Assembly (NCBI RefSeq): GCF_026745355.1
Contig: NC_079210.1
Coordinates: 25,868,529-25,932,528 of the forward strand
Direction of reading: 5' to 3'
Length of the DNA: 64,000 nucleotides
Origin: Beta vulgaris subsp. vulgaris
Taxonomy: Eukaryota; Streptophyta; Magnoliopsida; Caryophyllales; Amaranthaceae
The position numbers and the translations under genes are program-made. The notes beneath the pieces are model-generated. The model ran no database searches. It was not told where the DNA came from and worked only from the letters and a program-made list of their open reading frames with translations. This document shows, in pieces, positions 21,787 to 34,026 of this stretch. The number at the start of each line of letters is the position of its first letter. Position 1 is the stretch's first letter.

Positions 21787-24648
21787 TAGTGGTGTCAGAA
21801 ACAGAACTGACCGCTGGGTCAACCTAATTCTGACTTGACTTGAACATGGTTCGACCTGTGAGGGTTAGTCCCCAGACCTGACCGAAACCTGACGTAGGAT
21901 TACCTAGACCTGAGCGGCACCTGACAAAATTATATGCTGACCTGACCAGACAGACTTGCATTCAAATTCGAACCCGACCATACTCAACCAAATGTTACTA
22001 AAATTCAATTATTTTTTTATATCTATAAAATCATTTAAATATATAAATTTATAAATTTATAAATTTTCTTACATTTAATAATTAATTGAATAAATAACAT
22101 TTAATTTAAGAGTTATAATATCTCAAATTCTCATAACACTATACTAGACAACAACATATGAGCTTATAAAAAATCTGCAATTATAATAAATTATACAAAA
22201 AATCAAGATTTAGTGAAATTACATAAAAATCACACAAAAAATAAATGTGGAATTATATAAAATTACACAAAAGTCAATAAATCTAGGACGAAATTGAACA
22301 ATATTACACAAAAACAAAATTAATCAGCACAAAAATTAACAAATTAAACTAAAAAATGAAAAAAAATCTTGAAAGAAAACTAAATCTGGCCGGAATCGAG
22401 GGACGGTATTTGAGAAGAGAAGCAAATTGATGTTGGCGGTGGTGAGGAGGTGACGAAAAAAAAGTTTACAATTACGACGAAGAACGAAGATCGACGACAA
22501 CAAGCGAAGACCGACGACGACGAGCGAATACCGAGGACGACGAGCGAATACCGACGACGACGAGCGAATACAAACGACAACGACGAGCCAAATACCGACA
22601 ACAACGAGCAAAATACCGATGACGACGAGCGAATACCGACGACGACGAGCGAAGATCGACGAAGGATGGAGTGGGAGGGTTAGTGCCGTGGGGTGGTTGA
22701 GAGTGTGACGAGAGAGGAATGGGTGGTTGAGGGGGTGGTAGGCTAAGGAGAGAGAATGACAAAAGGAATAGAAGGTGGTTTGATGAGAGAGGCATGGGGA
22801 TTAGGTTTTAGAAATGAGAGATGGAAGAGTGAAGGGAAATCAGAAATGGGAGATGGGTTTGAGTCTTTGAGAGATTGATGGTTAGATTTTGATCCTTCTC
22901 AAATCAAGGGTTCTAATTCATGATCCATGACATTAATCTTTGGCCAATAGGAAAAGAGAATTATCTAGCACATGGATTGATGACTTATCACATGATTGAC
23001 AATTTTATATTTTTTATAATCTTACTAATTCTTGTTTTGGTTTAGTAACTTCTAACTTTAATAAATAGTCAATTATTTTATTAATTTGAAATTTTGGTTA
23101 TTTTTATCAAAATTATTATGATTAGTGTTAAGTATTATTTAATTAGATTTATGAATTGAGTTTCTAAATTTTAATTAGACTCTTTATAGCGTTGCTTATA
23201 CAACTATCAGTCTATTACTCAATTAAGTAATAGTATAATTATATTTACTTAAGTAAACTTATATGTAGTGTTACATTGACATAGATTATCGACTTACAAT
23301 GATACATTTATTGATCTCGTCCAATAACAACTTGTTTCAATCCAATTACATATTTTTAGTTTCGAAATGCATTTCATATGAAGACTATTAGATAAAATAT
23401 TGTATTGTTCTTGAATTAGCTTATAATCTATATTGATACATTCGTTAATATTATCTAGTAACAACTTCTTTCAATTATAGTGGAACAAGTTAGTGAGTTA
23501 CTGAGTTGGTATAATTCTAAGTGAGTAACTGACTAAATGCTAAGTTAACTTATGGTTGCTAACACGTTACTAACTATTAAGTACTTGTTAACTTATTGAC
23601 TTATGATTGTTATGTTTACCATCACTTATATAAACTATTGTTATAATTATTGTTATTATTGTACAACATATTAACTCTCGTTATAATTACTTAGGCGGTT
23701 ATGCCTCATATGAACCATTGTTATAAATATATGATTGTCATCTGTTATAATATCATAACATATTAAGAGTCGTGTACTAATTTATAATCAATATAATATT
23801 ACAATGGTTTTATATTATATTAATACCAGTGTACTACTAAAATGATTAAACATATTGATAAAATAGTTTGTTAATACTTTATCATATATAGTCACAACAT
23901 AACACATATATACCGTGTTATGTTTGTTATTGTTATTGCTATTATTAGCATTGTCGCTACTATTACTATTAGTATTTATATTGTTATTATTGTTAGTTGG
24001 TTATTATACATAATATTAGAACATTTGAAGAGTCATTCTATTCCTTTACTCATTAGAGCGGTTATACACAATTGATTAGTCGAAATAAGAGTTGACTAAG
24101 AGAATACACTAAACATCACGATAAAGAATTAGTGTTTTATTAGTTTTTTGTTATCATCCATATATTTGTCGCACACTTACATATGTATATATATGTTGAT
24201 CTTAATGCTTTTAATAATATGATTCGTTTACAAAATTCATTACAAAATCAAAATGACCCGACAAGGAGTCAACTGAAGTTGAATTAAGGTTCAATAGAAA
24301 ATGGACCTGATGCTTCACAATAATCAAACTAAGGTCACTAGTGATTCAACCCGAGTACACTTGACTCTACCCAGGCATAGATGAAACCCAAATATGACTT
24401 GCACAGACCCGGTTAAAAAGTATCCACTAGCGATCATACCCGATAATGGATCGACTTGTAAATGGAATGTTCAGACCTGCTCGGCACCCGGCAATCTCAT
24501 GATTCAAATGTGATTGACCCAGTTGAACAAAAACTTGACCAATCATGACCTTGGACATTGACTGACAGAATCCTGATCTGTCCGGGTCTGACCTGGTTTG
24601 CCCTGGGTATACCCAGAACCTGTTTGAGAACCTATTTTGACACCACTA
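21787..24648. mobile_element. Non-autonomous hAT transposon
   Basis: The ends are TAGTGGTGTCA at the left and TGACACCACTA at the right, the classic hAT terminal type. The flanking 8-bp target duplication is perfect: GCCAAGTC at 21779-21786 and again at 24649-24656. Subterminal zones are rich in GACCTGA/TCTGACC words, expected of transposase binding sites. No transposase frame remains in 2,862 bp. A GACGACGAGCGAATACC minisatellite lies inside. Confidence 0.92.
22486..22668. repeat. Minisatellite (about 19-bp units) inside the hAT element
   Basis: Units of the type CGACGACGACGAGCGAATA are repeated about nine times with point changes and one or two 3-bp insertions (CGACAACGACGAGCC). The open frames over it, on both strands, are products of the repeat. 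Confidence 0.85.
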
Positions 24649-24789
24649 GCCAAGTCGGCAAGTGTGTGACAAATTTATTATGGCCTAAATTCACACATTA
24701 GCATGGTTATAATATTGTTAATCAACAATAAAACAGGTAATGCAATCACATTATAAAATCTCAGCCCCAAGTTACGCCTAAATTAGTGT

Positions 24790-26473
24790 TGTTATGGTAT
24801 GGAATAAGTATTAGGGTGTGAACCGGTATGTCCTTTGTATATAAGCCGGTTCGATTTCCTGCAAGAGAGAACACGTAAACTAGCCTCGAGGGTTGATCCG
24901 AGAAACGCCCCTCCGATGCCTAAGTTAGTGATGGGTAAACCGGTAGCTCTCAAGTAGAATATGATTGTGATTGTGAACGTACCTTATGACTAAGATCAAC
25001 GGGGTATTTATAGGAGCCGGCAAGAGTCCTTGTTCAAGTAGGACTCTACTCCTATTGGTTAGTTGGACGCAAGTATATTCCTTTAGGATATACTTTTAGC
25101 CTTTATTGAAGTTTTATCCTTAGGCTCGTAGGCGCCTGTAGATAGAAACTGGATCAAGCCCAGGCCCATGAGTAATGGCCCGGTGAGGGATACCGTCTGG
25201 GTATCATAGTGAAATCGGTATGACAAAGTCAACGGTTTTGTAGTAAGCATGCTGACCATGGCGATACTTATTGGTCTAGGTGGACCGGTATGGAACTTAG
25301 TCAGCCCCCATACAAGTGTATTTAAGGAATTGAAGATTTTATCGTAAGTTAAGAGAAGATAATTACCATGATTTCATACATTAAAAAAAACAAAGCATTA
25401 AGGAGCTGACAAACACAACACATACACACGAGACAAAAGGCAGCATATTAACTAGAACAACAATCACAACAGCTCAACGGAGCGCTGGCTTGCAGCAGCG
25501 ACAAATATAGTGGAGGAGGGAGAAAAAGAACATGCAACGCCTTAACAACCAACCGTTTTCGGAGCATTTGTGGCAAAACTCCGGTGGATTAGAAATTAAG
25601 CAAAGATTTTGTTCAGTGAATAATCTGGAAGATTTAAGATGGTGGGATTGATTGAAATCAGGTGAGAAATTATTTCATGAACTTCATTGAAGCGAGAGAA
25701 AGTGGTAACATTCTATAGAATAGACAAAGTATGTTTTCTGGTAAATTTATAACGCTAATACCGAGAATAATCCAAAGTCAGGACAACTAAATGTATCTAT
25801 TACATTTTATGTTATTTAGGTACATGAGTTGTACACATCAGCATATGCAACTGCAAAGTTAAGTACTCCTATTACATTATGTTAATGTTATTCATCATTT
25901 TTGCTAGATAAGAGTGAGGGTAGAGTTAAATGAGTGATGGTAGAGTTGTGACTTCTGATTTAATTAATCATTCATTTATTTATTTATAATAAGTAGTGCC
26001 TTTTTTTCCTGGGAGAGAGGATGAGTTAGTCACTTAATCATTCCCAAGATATCAATCATTTTAACATTCAATCGATCATTTTAACGTTCAATCGATCACC
26101 TTAAGCATTCAAATATTTTTGTCACAAATAAAGCAATAAGGTCTAGTATACATATATTTGGTGTGTTTTGAATCTGATCATGGTCCACATAATAATGCTA
26201 AAAATCAAAAGAAAACTATCATATTTCATATTAAATTATATAAGAAATTTTAAGGAATACTATCTATAAAAAATTTCTTCAATCTACAAACTAATTATAT
26301 ATTTAGTTTTATAATTATCTATTATATCCTAGAAACAAACTAATCAAACAAAATATATCTCGTGCATTATGCACGGGTCAAATCATATAATATCACGATT
26401 AATGTTGTATATAAGGAAGTGTTCCAAAACCTATGATTTAGTTTTTACAATTTGTAAAAGTCGAAAATATATG
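24790..26473 (-). repeat. 3' LTR of the Tat element (left copy)
   Basis: It begins TGTTATGGTATGGAATAAG on the plus strand and matches 52328-54001 along its length with small differences. A TATA box (TATAAATA on the minus strand, 25005-25012) and a leader of about 200 bp toward 24790 show that transcription runs on the minus strand. The 26473 side has no canonical terminal CA or adjoining clean polypurine tract, so a deletion there is likely. Confidence 0.8.
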
Positions 26474-28578
26474 CTTAGATTTTGTACTTCGTTTTCCCTT
26501 GGACCCCTTCTTTGTAAAAGTATTCCAAGCTTAGAGCATATGCTTGGAACATCTTATGCCACTAGGGTGGCGAAATTTTATGGCCTATGCCTGGGTTGTT
26601 CGCTACAAGGGGTTTTCGGAGACCCTCAATTTGTTTCAGAAGCTTCATTGGATCAAGGAAGACGGATCCGCTAAGGGGAAGGGAGCCTGGAAGAAAAGGA
26701 GATCCCGAGCTGATGAACTTGAGGGCGTGGCGGTTGGATGTCCCTATATACGAAGGCGGGTAAGCTGACGGTGTACCCGAAACTCAGATCTCTCAAACAC
26801 TGGAGAAAGAGGTTTTTCTGGGTACATGTCCCGGCCGATTTTCTCCTGCGTCGTCAGTGGACCAAGCCACGTTCCCGAATGGAACACATACCCGATCGTA
26901 GTTTAATGTACCGGGAAAGAGAGGCCTTCCACTTCTTCGGGGCCTCGTCGATTCCGGCTCTGAGAGGTATCAAAAACATACCGGTTCCGAGCATATGGCT
27001 GCCTCTTGCCACCTATGTTTTTAGTAATCCGGCCCTGTCCGCCTTAGGCTTCTGCAATACTGAGCCGCATGGTGGGTTGATATTGTTTTTGTTAAGCCGT
27101 TGTGCGCCTTATTTGCTATAATACTTTCTTTCGCTGATTGTTTGACATGCATTATATTTTCTTTTTTGCAGGCTGGGAACACTTGATCCGCGAGGCGTTG
27201 CACGTAGACCTAAATAATCAACCCATCAGTAATATGCCGCCCAAACCTGCTTGTCGTTTCACCTCCATCCCCTCTAGCGTGGGAGGCCGGGGAGGCATGC
27301 AAGGGAGCGGGCCCGGTAGGAACTCGAGCCCGGAAGAGGAGGCGAGGGATGTCATGCCCCTTGGCCTGCGCAAATCTACGCTCCTTCCTCAGAAGAGGAA
27401 GACTGAGACCTCGTTCGGGATGCGAGGGAGCCTAAAGAGGCGAAGAAAGCGCCGGCTAAAGTTGCAGCCGAGAAGGGGGTGCAGGATCCCAAAGGCCTGA
27501 TGAAGGGCCGTGTTGAGGAGGTCGGCACCTCTTCATTGCGTCCCATTATTGACAAGCAGCTTACTTTGCCCGAGATGGTGCCTGGGTTAGAGCACTTTGC
27601 CCGGCCTCGCAAGGTTGGCTTCCTGGAGCATTCTAAGCTTGCAGTTCCGGAGGTGCTAAAAAAGCGATGGTGTCGGTCTCCTGTGAAGGACGATGAGCTC
27701 TTTCAGCACAAGCTCAACGTTCTTGACGATGAGTCCTTGCTGCTAGACCGCCCACTGGAGGGCGGTAACCTTGGTTACCGTATTCTAAAGCCCATGCACC
27801 TTAAGTATGACATTTCGGTGGACGAAGTCCAAACAGTGGCTGCTGTGCATGCGCGCAATTTGGCTGTGGTAAGTATGCAGTATGTGTACAAGTTAAATGT
27901 CGGCTTTTGCTCCTTTTTTATTTGTACTAACGGTTTCCTTGTTGCTCTTTGAAGGCGGCCCAATCCGGAAGGAGCTCTGTGACCTTTACCGGTATTTTCA
28001 GACCTCCTACTTTAACGAACTGGAGGCCCATAAGACTTTGAAGGGCCAAATGGCCGTAAAGGAGCAGGAGTTGAAGGTAGCTCTGGATGAGGTGAAGGCC
28101 GCTCAGGATGCCGAGAAGAAGGCCGACGAAACCTTGACCAAGGCCTTAGCCGATCATTCCTTGGTATTGGCAAACAAGGATGACGAGATTCGCCTCCTCA
28201 GGAAGAGCAAATTGCTGATGCTAAGTACCGGGAAAACGAGGCCGTTGGGGAATACCAAAAGTTTATGGACTTCGTATCTCGTCTGGCCAATCGGTACAAC
28301 GGCGGTTGGGCAGCGGCGATGAGGTGTACTAGCATGCTCTTCCCGACCTGGATTGGTACCAAGTGGAAGAGGCTCATAGCCGCCGGGACTTCGAGCTCTT
28401 GGTCGAGGGCGAGATCCTTGACTTTGGGGTCACTGAGGCCGACATAGCCAATGCCGACCCTCGGTTTGAATTCGAAGATGCCCAGGTTCAGGAGGCTGAC
28501 ACCACAGTCAACACTATTGAAGAGCCAGTGATTGTGGTTGACGATCCTGTACGAGGAGCCCAAGGAATAGGCCGTTAG
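26474..28578 (+). pseudogene. Antisense extra ORF (aORF) of the Tat element
   Basis: A plus-strand reading region, opposite to gag-pol, lies between integrase and the 3' LTR. It survives in several frames: an N-terminal part (WRNFMAYAWVVRYKGFSE, HWRKRFFWVHVP, MYREREAFHFFG) like the putative gypsy-type transposase domain of plant aORFs; a basic middle (about 27138-27500); a part at 27479-27866; an intron-like gap starting GTAAGTATGC at 27869; and a coiled-coil tail rich in E, K and A (about 27960-28200) ending in an acidic stretch with stop at 28576-28578. Such aORFs are known from Tat/Ogre elements; their role is unknown. Frame changes show that this copy is broken. Confidence 0.7.
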
Positions 28579-28745
28579 CTTTTCTTCTCGTTTTTTGTTT
28601 TCTTTCTTTTTGCTTTTGCGGTTTTGCCGCCTGTGGCGGATCGCTTAGTTTGTTAGGGCTGTAATTCTTCATGAAATTAATGAAAATACCTTATGTTGCC
28701 CAACTTTAGTGTCGTCTCAATTTGATGTTTATTAAAAGAAATAGT

Positions 28746-29158
28746 CCGGCAGATCCTCTAAAGTCATTGACCGGCTATGCCCTCTAATTAGCTCAGCAGA
28801 TTCATTAAGGTCATTGACTGGTGAATTGTTAGCGTATATTTATTTTATCCGGCAGATCCACGAGGGTCATTGATCGGTTTGGTACTTGATTAACTCAGCA
28901 GACCCACTAGGGTCATTGACTGGTTAAATTTTATTTTATTCGGCAGATCCACGAAGGTCATTGACCAGTTAGGCAATTTAATTAACTCAACAGATCCACT
29001 AAGGTCATTGACTGGTTAACTATTTATTTTATCTGACAGATCCAAGATGGTCATTGACCGGTTACGCCATTTAATTAACTGAGCAGATCCACTAAGGTCA
29101 TTGACTGGTTAACTTTTTATTTTCTCCGGCAGATCTACGAAGGTCATTGACCGGTTTG
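28746..29158. repeat. About 92-bp tandem repeat in the Tat 3' region
   Basis: About 4.5 copies of a unit made of two related halves: CCGGCAGATCCACGAAGGTC ATTGACCGGTT and, about 45 bp later, CAGATCCACTAAGGTCATTG ACTGGTT, joined by TTTATTTTATC. Copies differ by about 10 percent. Tandem repeats between pol and the 3' LTR are common in Tat/Ogre elements. Confidence 0.9.
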
Positions 29159-29302
29159 GCTTGGGCAGCTAGGAAACTTGATGTCTGTAGGAAACAGCTA
29201 TTCCCGGTTGCACCGGATTTGTTGTCTATAACAATGTAAGAAAGAATTCTAATAATAAGTAAATCGTACTGGCAACAATGCCTGATTATTATCTAGTCTT
29301 AA

Positions 29303-29586
29303 CTATACATAGTATTTCTTGAGGACACTAGCGTTCCAACTGTTTTTCAGCAGCTTGCCCGACATGTCTTCGAGCCGATATGATCTGGGAACGATCTCCT
29401 CTTTCACCAAGTAGGGGCCCTCCCAATTGGCTGTGAGTTTTCCGTCTACATGCACTTTCCCGATTGCTATTATACGCCTGAGTACGATATCTCCCTTCAA
29501 AATTGGCCGACTTCGTACTCGCTTGTTTTAGGCCTTGCTAATCCGGTCTTTATATGCGGCCGACTTGAGTTCAGCAACTAGCCTGA
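29303..29586 (-). pseudogene. Tat integrase, C-terminal part
   Basis: The frame reads GDIVLRRI, ANWEGPYLVKEEI and SWNASVLKKYYV before its stop codon at 29303, the usual end of Tat polyproteins. The CACTA element at 29587-36096 splits it from the rest of integrase; the reading is continuous once the element and one copy of its TGA duplication are ignored. Confidence 0.85.
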
Positions 29587-30321
29587 CACTAGTGGAAAAA
29601 ACCTCTTTTGCTACTTTACAAATGCCTGGGTTGTTTTAACAACCCGAGCATTTGACAAGTTTTTGGAAAATTAAAAAGAAAAATTCACAAATGCTCGGGT
29701 TTTTAAAAATAACCCGAGCATTTGACTAATCTAATACTTTTTTTGGTGAAAGGAATTTAATACTTGAAAGTTGAAACGCAAACTCTACAACTATTTCCCC
29801 TGTAATCTCTGTTCTCTCTCTCTTTCCCTTAACTCTCGATCTGCTTCTCTTTCTCTCTCTTCGCCTCTTCACTTACTCTCGATCTGCTTCTCCGAATGCA
29901 TGTCCAGGTAATTTCTTCCAATTTTTATTGCTGTATATTAGTTTTATTGTTGTATTTTAGGTTTTTTTTTGGTTTTCTGGATTTAGGGATTATTTTAGGG
30001 TTTTCTTTATTCTATAAGGTTTGTTCGCGTCATCGACCATTGTTGCCGCCCTCGAGTAGCCGTTGCCTCTCTCGAACGCCGGCGACGTTCTCATCAAATT
30101 TCCAGGTTTTTTCTGCAACCACTTATACATATTTTTTGCCCTAATCTTGCTGTAAATATTGTAAGCATGAGAAAAATTAGAATATTTAGTGTTTGTGTAA
30201 CTGATACATGTCTTGCATTTGCACTAATTTCACGTCCTTCTACTTTTAAATTACAAATTTTGATTTCCTTTAGTTTTGAATTTCATCAGACACACTTGCA
30301 GGTTGAGGGTTTTCATCAATC

Positions 30322-30519
30322 TCATATGGAGGTTCCCGTCACAGCCAACCTACACCCGTTAGATTCGTTAGAGCGGGCCTCATCATATTCGAAGGACTGT
30401 TGGCCTTCACCGTGATCCTGGGCCCAGTCAAAACGGATGAACTCATCCAACTTGGCAGCAAGCTCAGACTCGAAGGAATCAATGTCTTGGTGGACATCAT
30501 GATAACCATTACCGGCCAT
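30322..30519 (-). pseudogene. Unidentified captured ORF in the CACTA element
   Basis: A 65-residue minus-strand frame begins MAGNGYHDVHQDIDSFESEL and continues with AAKLDEFIRFDWAQDHGEG. The composition looks like real protein rather than repeat, so a captured exon is possible. I do not recognise the family. Confidence 0.3.
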
Positions 30520-30927
30520 TTGACCTTTTCTGTATCACGTAAGTTTCCACATCATTTTTCTTACTGCTAAATCAAATTGCATAGACTTCGTGAAATAACA
30601 TCAACAACAAACAAAGTATGCATGACAAGATGCATTGGCTAATAACATGGTTGCTACTAGGCAGTAAAATGATGATTTTTGTTCATAGCTTGTTCTTCTT
30701 GTAGATTCTATTGTTTTTACAGTTATCAATAGTTTAGTGTTCCAGTTCATCTGGGCTAATTTGCGATTATAAAATTAATGATTTTATCATTTGGTACAGG
30801 TTAGAGATTTTGCTGTAATGGTACTTTAGAATCTTTGACGGTTTGGAATCATGAATTTCATAATCATTTTAAATCATGAGAGACAAAGTAGTGTGAGACT
30901 AATTTTTGTTGTCAAGTGTACGAATTT

Positions 30928-33179
30928 TGTAACAGCCGTATTTTTAAGCTTGTTTTAAATTAAGTAATTGTGTTTATTAATTTAACTAAGTTTTATATCA
31001 ATAAGAGATCATTTGATAATTATATTATTATATTCTTAGTTGTGTTGTGGAAATTTTTGGAATTTGAAATGTTTTGGAAATTTGATAATCAAATTCCAGA
31101 TTTTTTTTTAAAGAAAGGAAAATCAAAATTTTTTCCTGGCATATGTGGGAGAGTGCCACCTTTCTCCTTGTTGTCAAAATTCTCAATTTCCTTCAATCAA
31201 TAAAGGAAGCCCTAACCCCAAACTATTTTCTCTCTCCCGGTGAGAACTCAAAACCCCAAAAAAAAAACCCCAATTCTCTCTCTCCTTCTCTCGGGTCCTG
31301 CCGATACCCCACCGACGAATGACGGCCGGACTTATTGCCGTCGTCGTCGCGCTGCTGCTGTTGTTGTTCTAGCGGTGCTGCCGCTATTGTTGTTGGTTCT
31401 TTAAAGTTCAATTTTCTCTCTCCTCTGTTATCTCTCTTTTCCTAGCGTCTGTGTTGTTGTCGCCGGTGTTCGACCGAAATTTCGGCACCGTCGATGCTAC
31501 TATTTTCGGTGCTATTTGCCGGCGAGTTGTCGCCGTTGTCTTAGGGTGCTGCTGTCGTGGTTGGCCGTGCGGTGGTGTGGGTTGTTCTTAAATTCGTTTC
31601 TCTCCTCTGTTCAATTGTTGCTGCTATTGGGTTATAATCCTATCTCCAAAATCAGAATCTTATTCGATTGAAGGTAAAAGATGAACTTTTTGTCTCTTTA
31701 ATTTAAGATTTGATATGGTCTAAGTTTTTTTTTTTCAACAACTGAAAGTATGAACTTTGAGTAAATTGTTTTTAAACTAGTATTGGTTTAATAACTAAGA
31801 TAATATAGTTCAAGAACTTAGTAAACTATAATCTGCAGATCTATCAATTATTTTGGTAAAGTTAAAGATTGTATCTTTTCTTTAAGTTAACGGATTGAAT
31901 TAAGGATTATTCTCTGTATTGGTATTTCTTAAGTTATTTATGAAATCAGGTTTCAGTAAATTATGTGGTTTAATATATCTTCTGTAAATTAGAGTGGAAA
32001 CTAGAATTATGAGGTGTCATTGAAAATGTGAGTTGGTTAGGAATCGAAATGGTTTGCATATAAGGGTTGTATTAGTTTATAGAAGAGTTTAGAAAGTTTG
32101 AGAATGAATGATAATTGTTGTTATTGTTGTATTGAGGTGATTGTTATTGGAGAATGCTTTTGAGAAGTATATGACTCAAGCTAAGATGAAGGTCAATGTT
32201 ATGATTCTTGGAGGTTGCATATAATTGGTTTTGGTTTATCTTGAAGTGATCATCGTTGAGGTAACTTTTATGTTCAGCGAAAAGTATTTACATGCCCGTA
32301 TATGTGTTGGATATTATTTTCGATTTCGTGTATCGTTATAGTCATGGCCATGGTTATAGATGCATATTTATAAGTTAATTGTGAATTGATATTTGATGGT
32401 TATGAAAGAATAATACTTTTGTTATGTTATTGGAATTGTTCGGAAACTATAAAGTATTCTAGAAATGTGATTTGAGTATGATAATGGGAAAATGTTTTCG
32501 AAATGTTTTAGCTGGCTTAGTTTATAAACTGAGATGAAGAGTGGGCAAGGTACAGGTGGAGTAAAATGATTCGTATATGAGTTAAGACCAGATAAGGTCG
32601 AATATTATGTTAAGTTATGTTATAAGCCTGTACTTGCCAGCGATTTATGTAATGTGATTAAGCTATGCCTGCGATATATTTAAAAGACGAATTATTTCCG
32701 AACCATTACCAAGTTGCTTCTGATATGAGAAATGTTTACGAACCAAAATCGTTTTGACGGGCTGAAGTAAAGTTACTGAGTTTTTCGCTCATTTTAGTTT
32801 TGTTTTTGTCTTGTATTTCCTTCTGTAATTTGCAGGTTTGTATTGGGAGCTCGTAATGGATCGAAAGTAAAGAGTTGATTATTGAATTGTAAATATATTA
32901 GTGATTCGAAGTTAGATATGGAATATAAGTTGTTGAATATTAAGTTCTCATTTGGTGTTTAAGTATTATATTGTGTTGGGAATTGTAGTAAGGTATTCTG
33001 TAGTCTGTATTTGGTTTTGGAGTTATTTTTGTTGTGGGCCCTGACCCACAGGTCCAGGATCGTTTTAAGGTTTATGTTTCCGATGCGAGTAATTATTAAT
33101 TCGAGGTTATTAAGCATTGATTGTGATTAGTGAATGTTAAGTATGATTAGCTAACAGTTCGGAAGTGCGGGCTGTTACA
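30928..33179. mobile_element. Solo LTR (Ty3/gypsy type) inside the CACTA element
   Basis: It starts TGTAACAGCCG and ends CGGGCTGTTACA, and a perfect 5-bp target duplication AATTT flanks it (30923-30927 and 33180-33184). Length is 2,252 bp. No internal retroelement sequence is present, so it is a solo LTR left by recombination. The ends resemble Tekay/Del-type LTRs such as 56491-58975. Confidence 0.88.
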
Positions 33180-33864
33180 AATTTTCAATGATATTAAGCC
33201 TGCTTAGGTGAACCTTTTTAGGCTGGAAACTGATAGCATGGGTGAGAAATCTAGTTTCGAACATGGTTATATGAATGAGGAAGTAGTGGAATGACCCTGT
33301 GCCACCTCAATTTAAGGGTATTCAATATACGCACGAAATTCAGGATAATTCAGGGTGTTTCCACACATCCATCTCAATATCCATCTCAAGTTTTATTAAA
33401 TCCACATTTATAAGTTGATCCACTAATGGGTTTTTGACTAGTAAATCTTTCTATTTTGCAAAAGGATCCGGATATTACTAATTCTGTAGCCTCTTTCATT
33501 TAAAAAAAAAGGTCCGAAAGAAGTATAAATCCTTTCATACATGTTGGGGTATCCTGAACACCAATGATAGTTGATAAAATCCCCGAACAGTTTGTGTATT
33601 TCTCGATACAACCTTTTATTCTGGTATTGGAGGTGGATACATGGCTATGAAAAATATGTTTGAGATAATGGGCTGCGAGGGGATCATCGCCATCTATTTT
33701 AGCAGATCTGCAATTACTCATGTAGACTATCGGGGGAGTACAGGATGCAAGTTCCTCTGGAGATTGACAGGCATAACTTAGAGGTGTGCAGTACAGAATG
33801 CTTGGCTATTGCACTTTATGGGTTTTGCTTTTGTTCTGTGTTTTAATGTGATACACATTTTCAG

Positions 33865-34026
33865 ACTATCAAGCCTTGTGGACGCATCAATGCGTGCATG
33901 ACTGTTGGAAGAGATACTTTATACTTGTATGGGGGCAGGATGGAGGTCAAAGATCGTGAAATTACACTAGATGATCTGTACACACTTAATCTCAGCAAAC
34001 TGGATGAATGGAAGTGCATACTACCA
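33865..34026 (+). pseudogene. Captured exon of a Kelch-repeat gene (KLHDC4-like)
   Basis: An open 54-codon exon is bounded by TTTTCAG and GTAAGT. It reads TIKPCGRINACMTVGRDTLY, then LYGGRMEVKDREITLDDLY, then LNLSKLDEWKCILP. This matches a Kelch blade of the plant KLHDC4-like family. The frame and both splice sites are intact but the rest of the gene is missing, so it is a transduplicated fragment. Confidence 0.75.

Noticed and set aside
22336..22795. Overlapping frames on both strands rich in RRRR/SSSV/VVV
   Set aside because: They are translations of the GACGACGAGCG minisatellite in several frames.
25310..26473. Possible short (520-bp) Tat LTR starting TGTATGGGGGCTGAC on the minus strand near 25309
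   Set aside because: The repeat between both copies extends on to 26473 and 54001, and no polypurine tract precedes the TGTATGG site.
29881..30420. Possible plus-strand host gene start inside the CACTA element
   Set aside because: Frames are short, have no recognised domain and lie in CT-rich leader-like DNA; not enough support for a gene.
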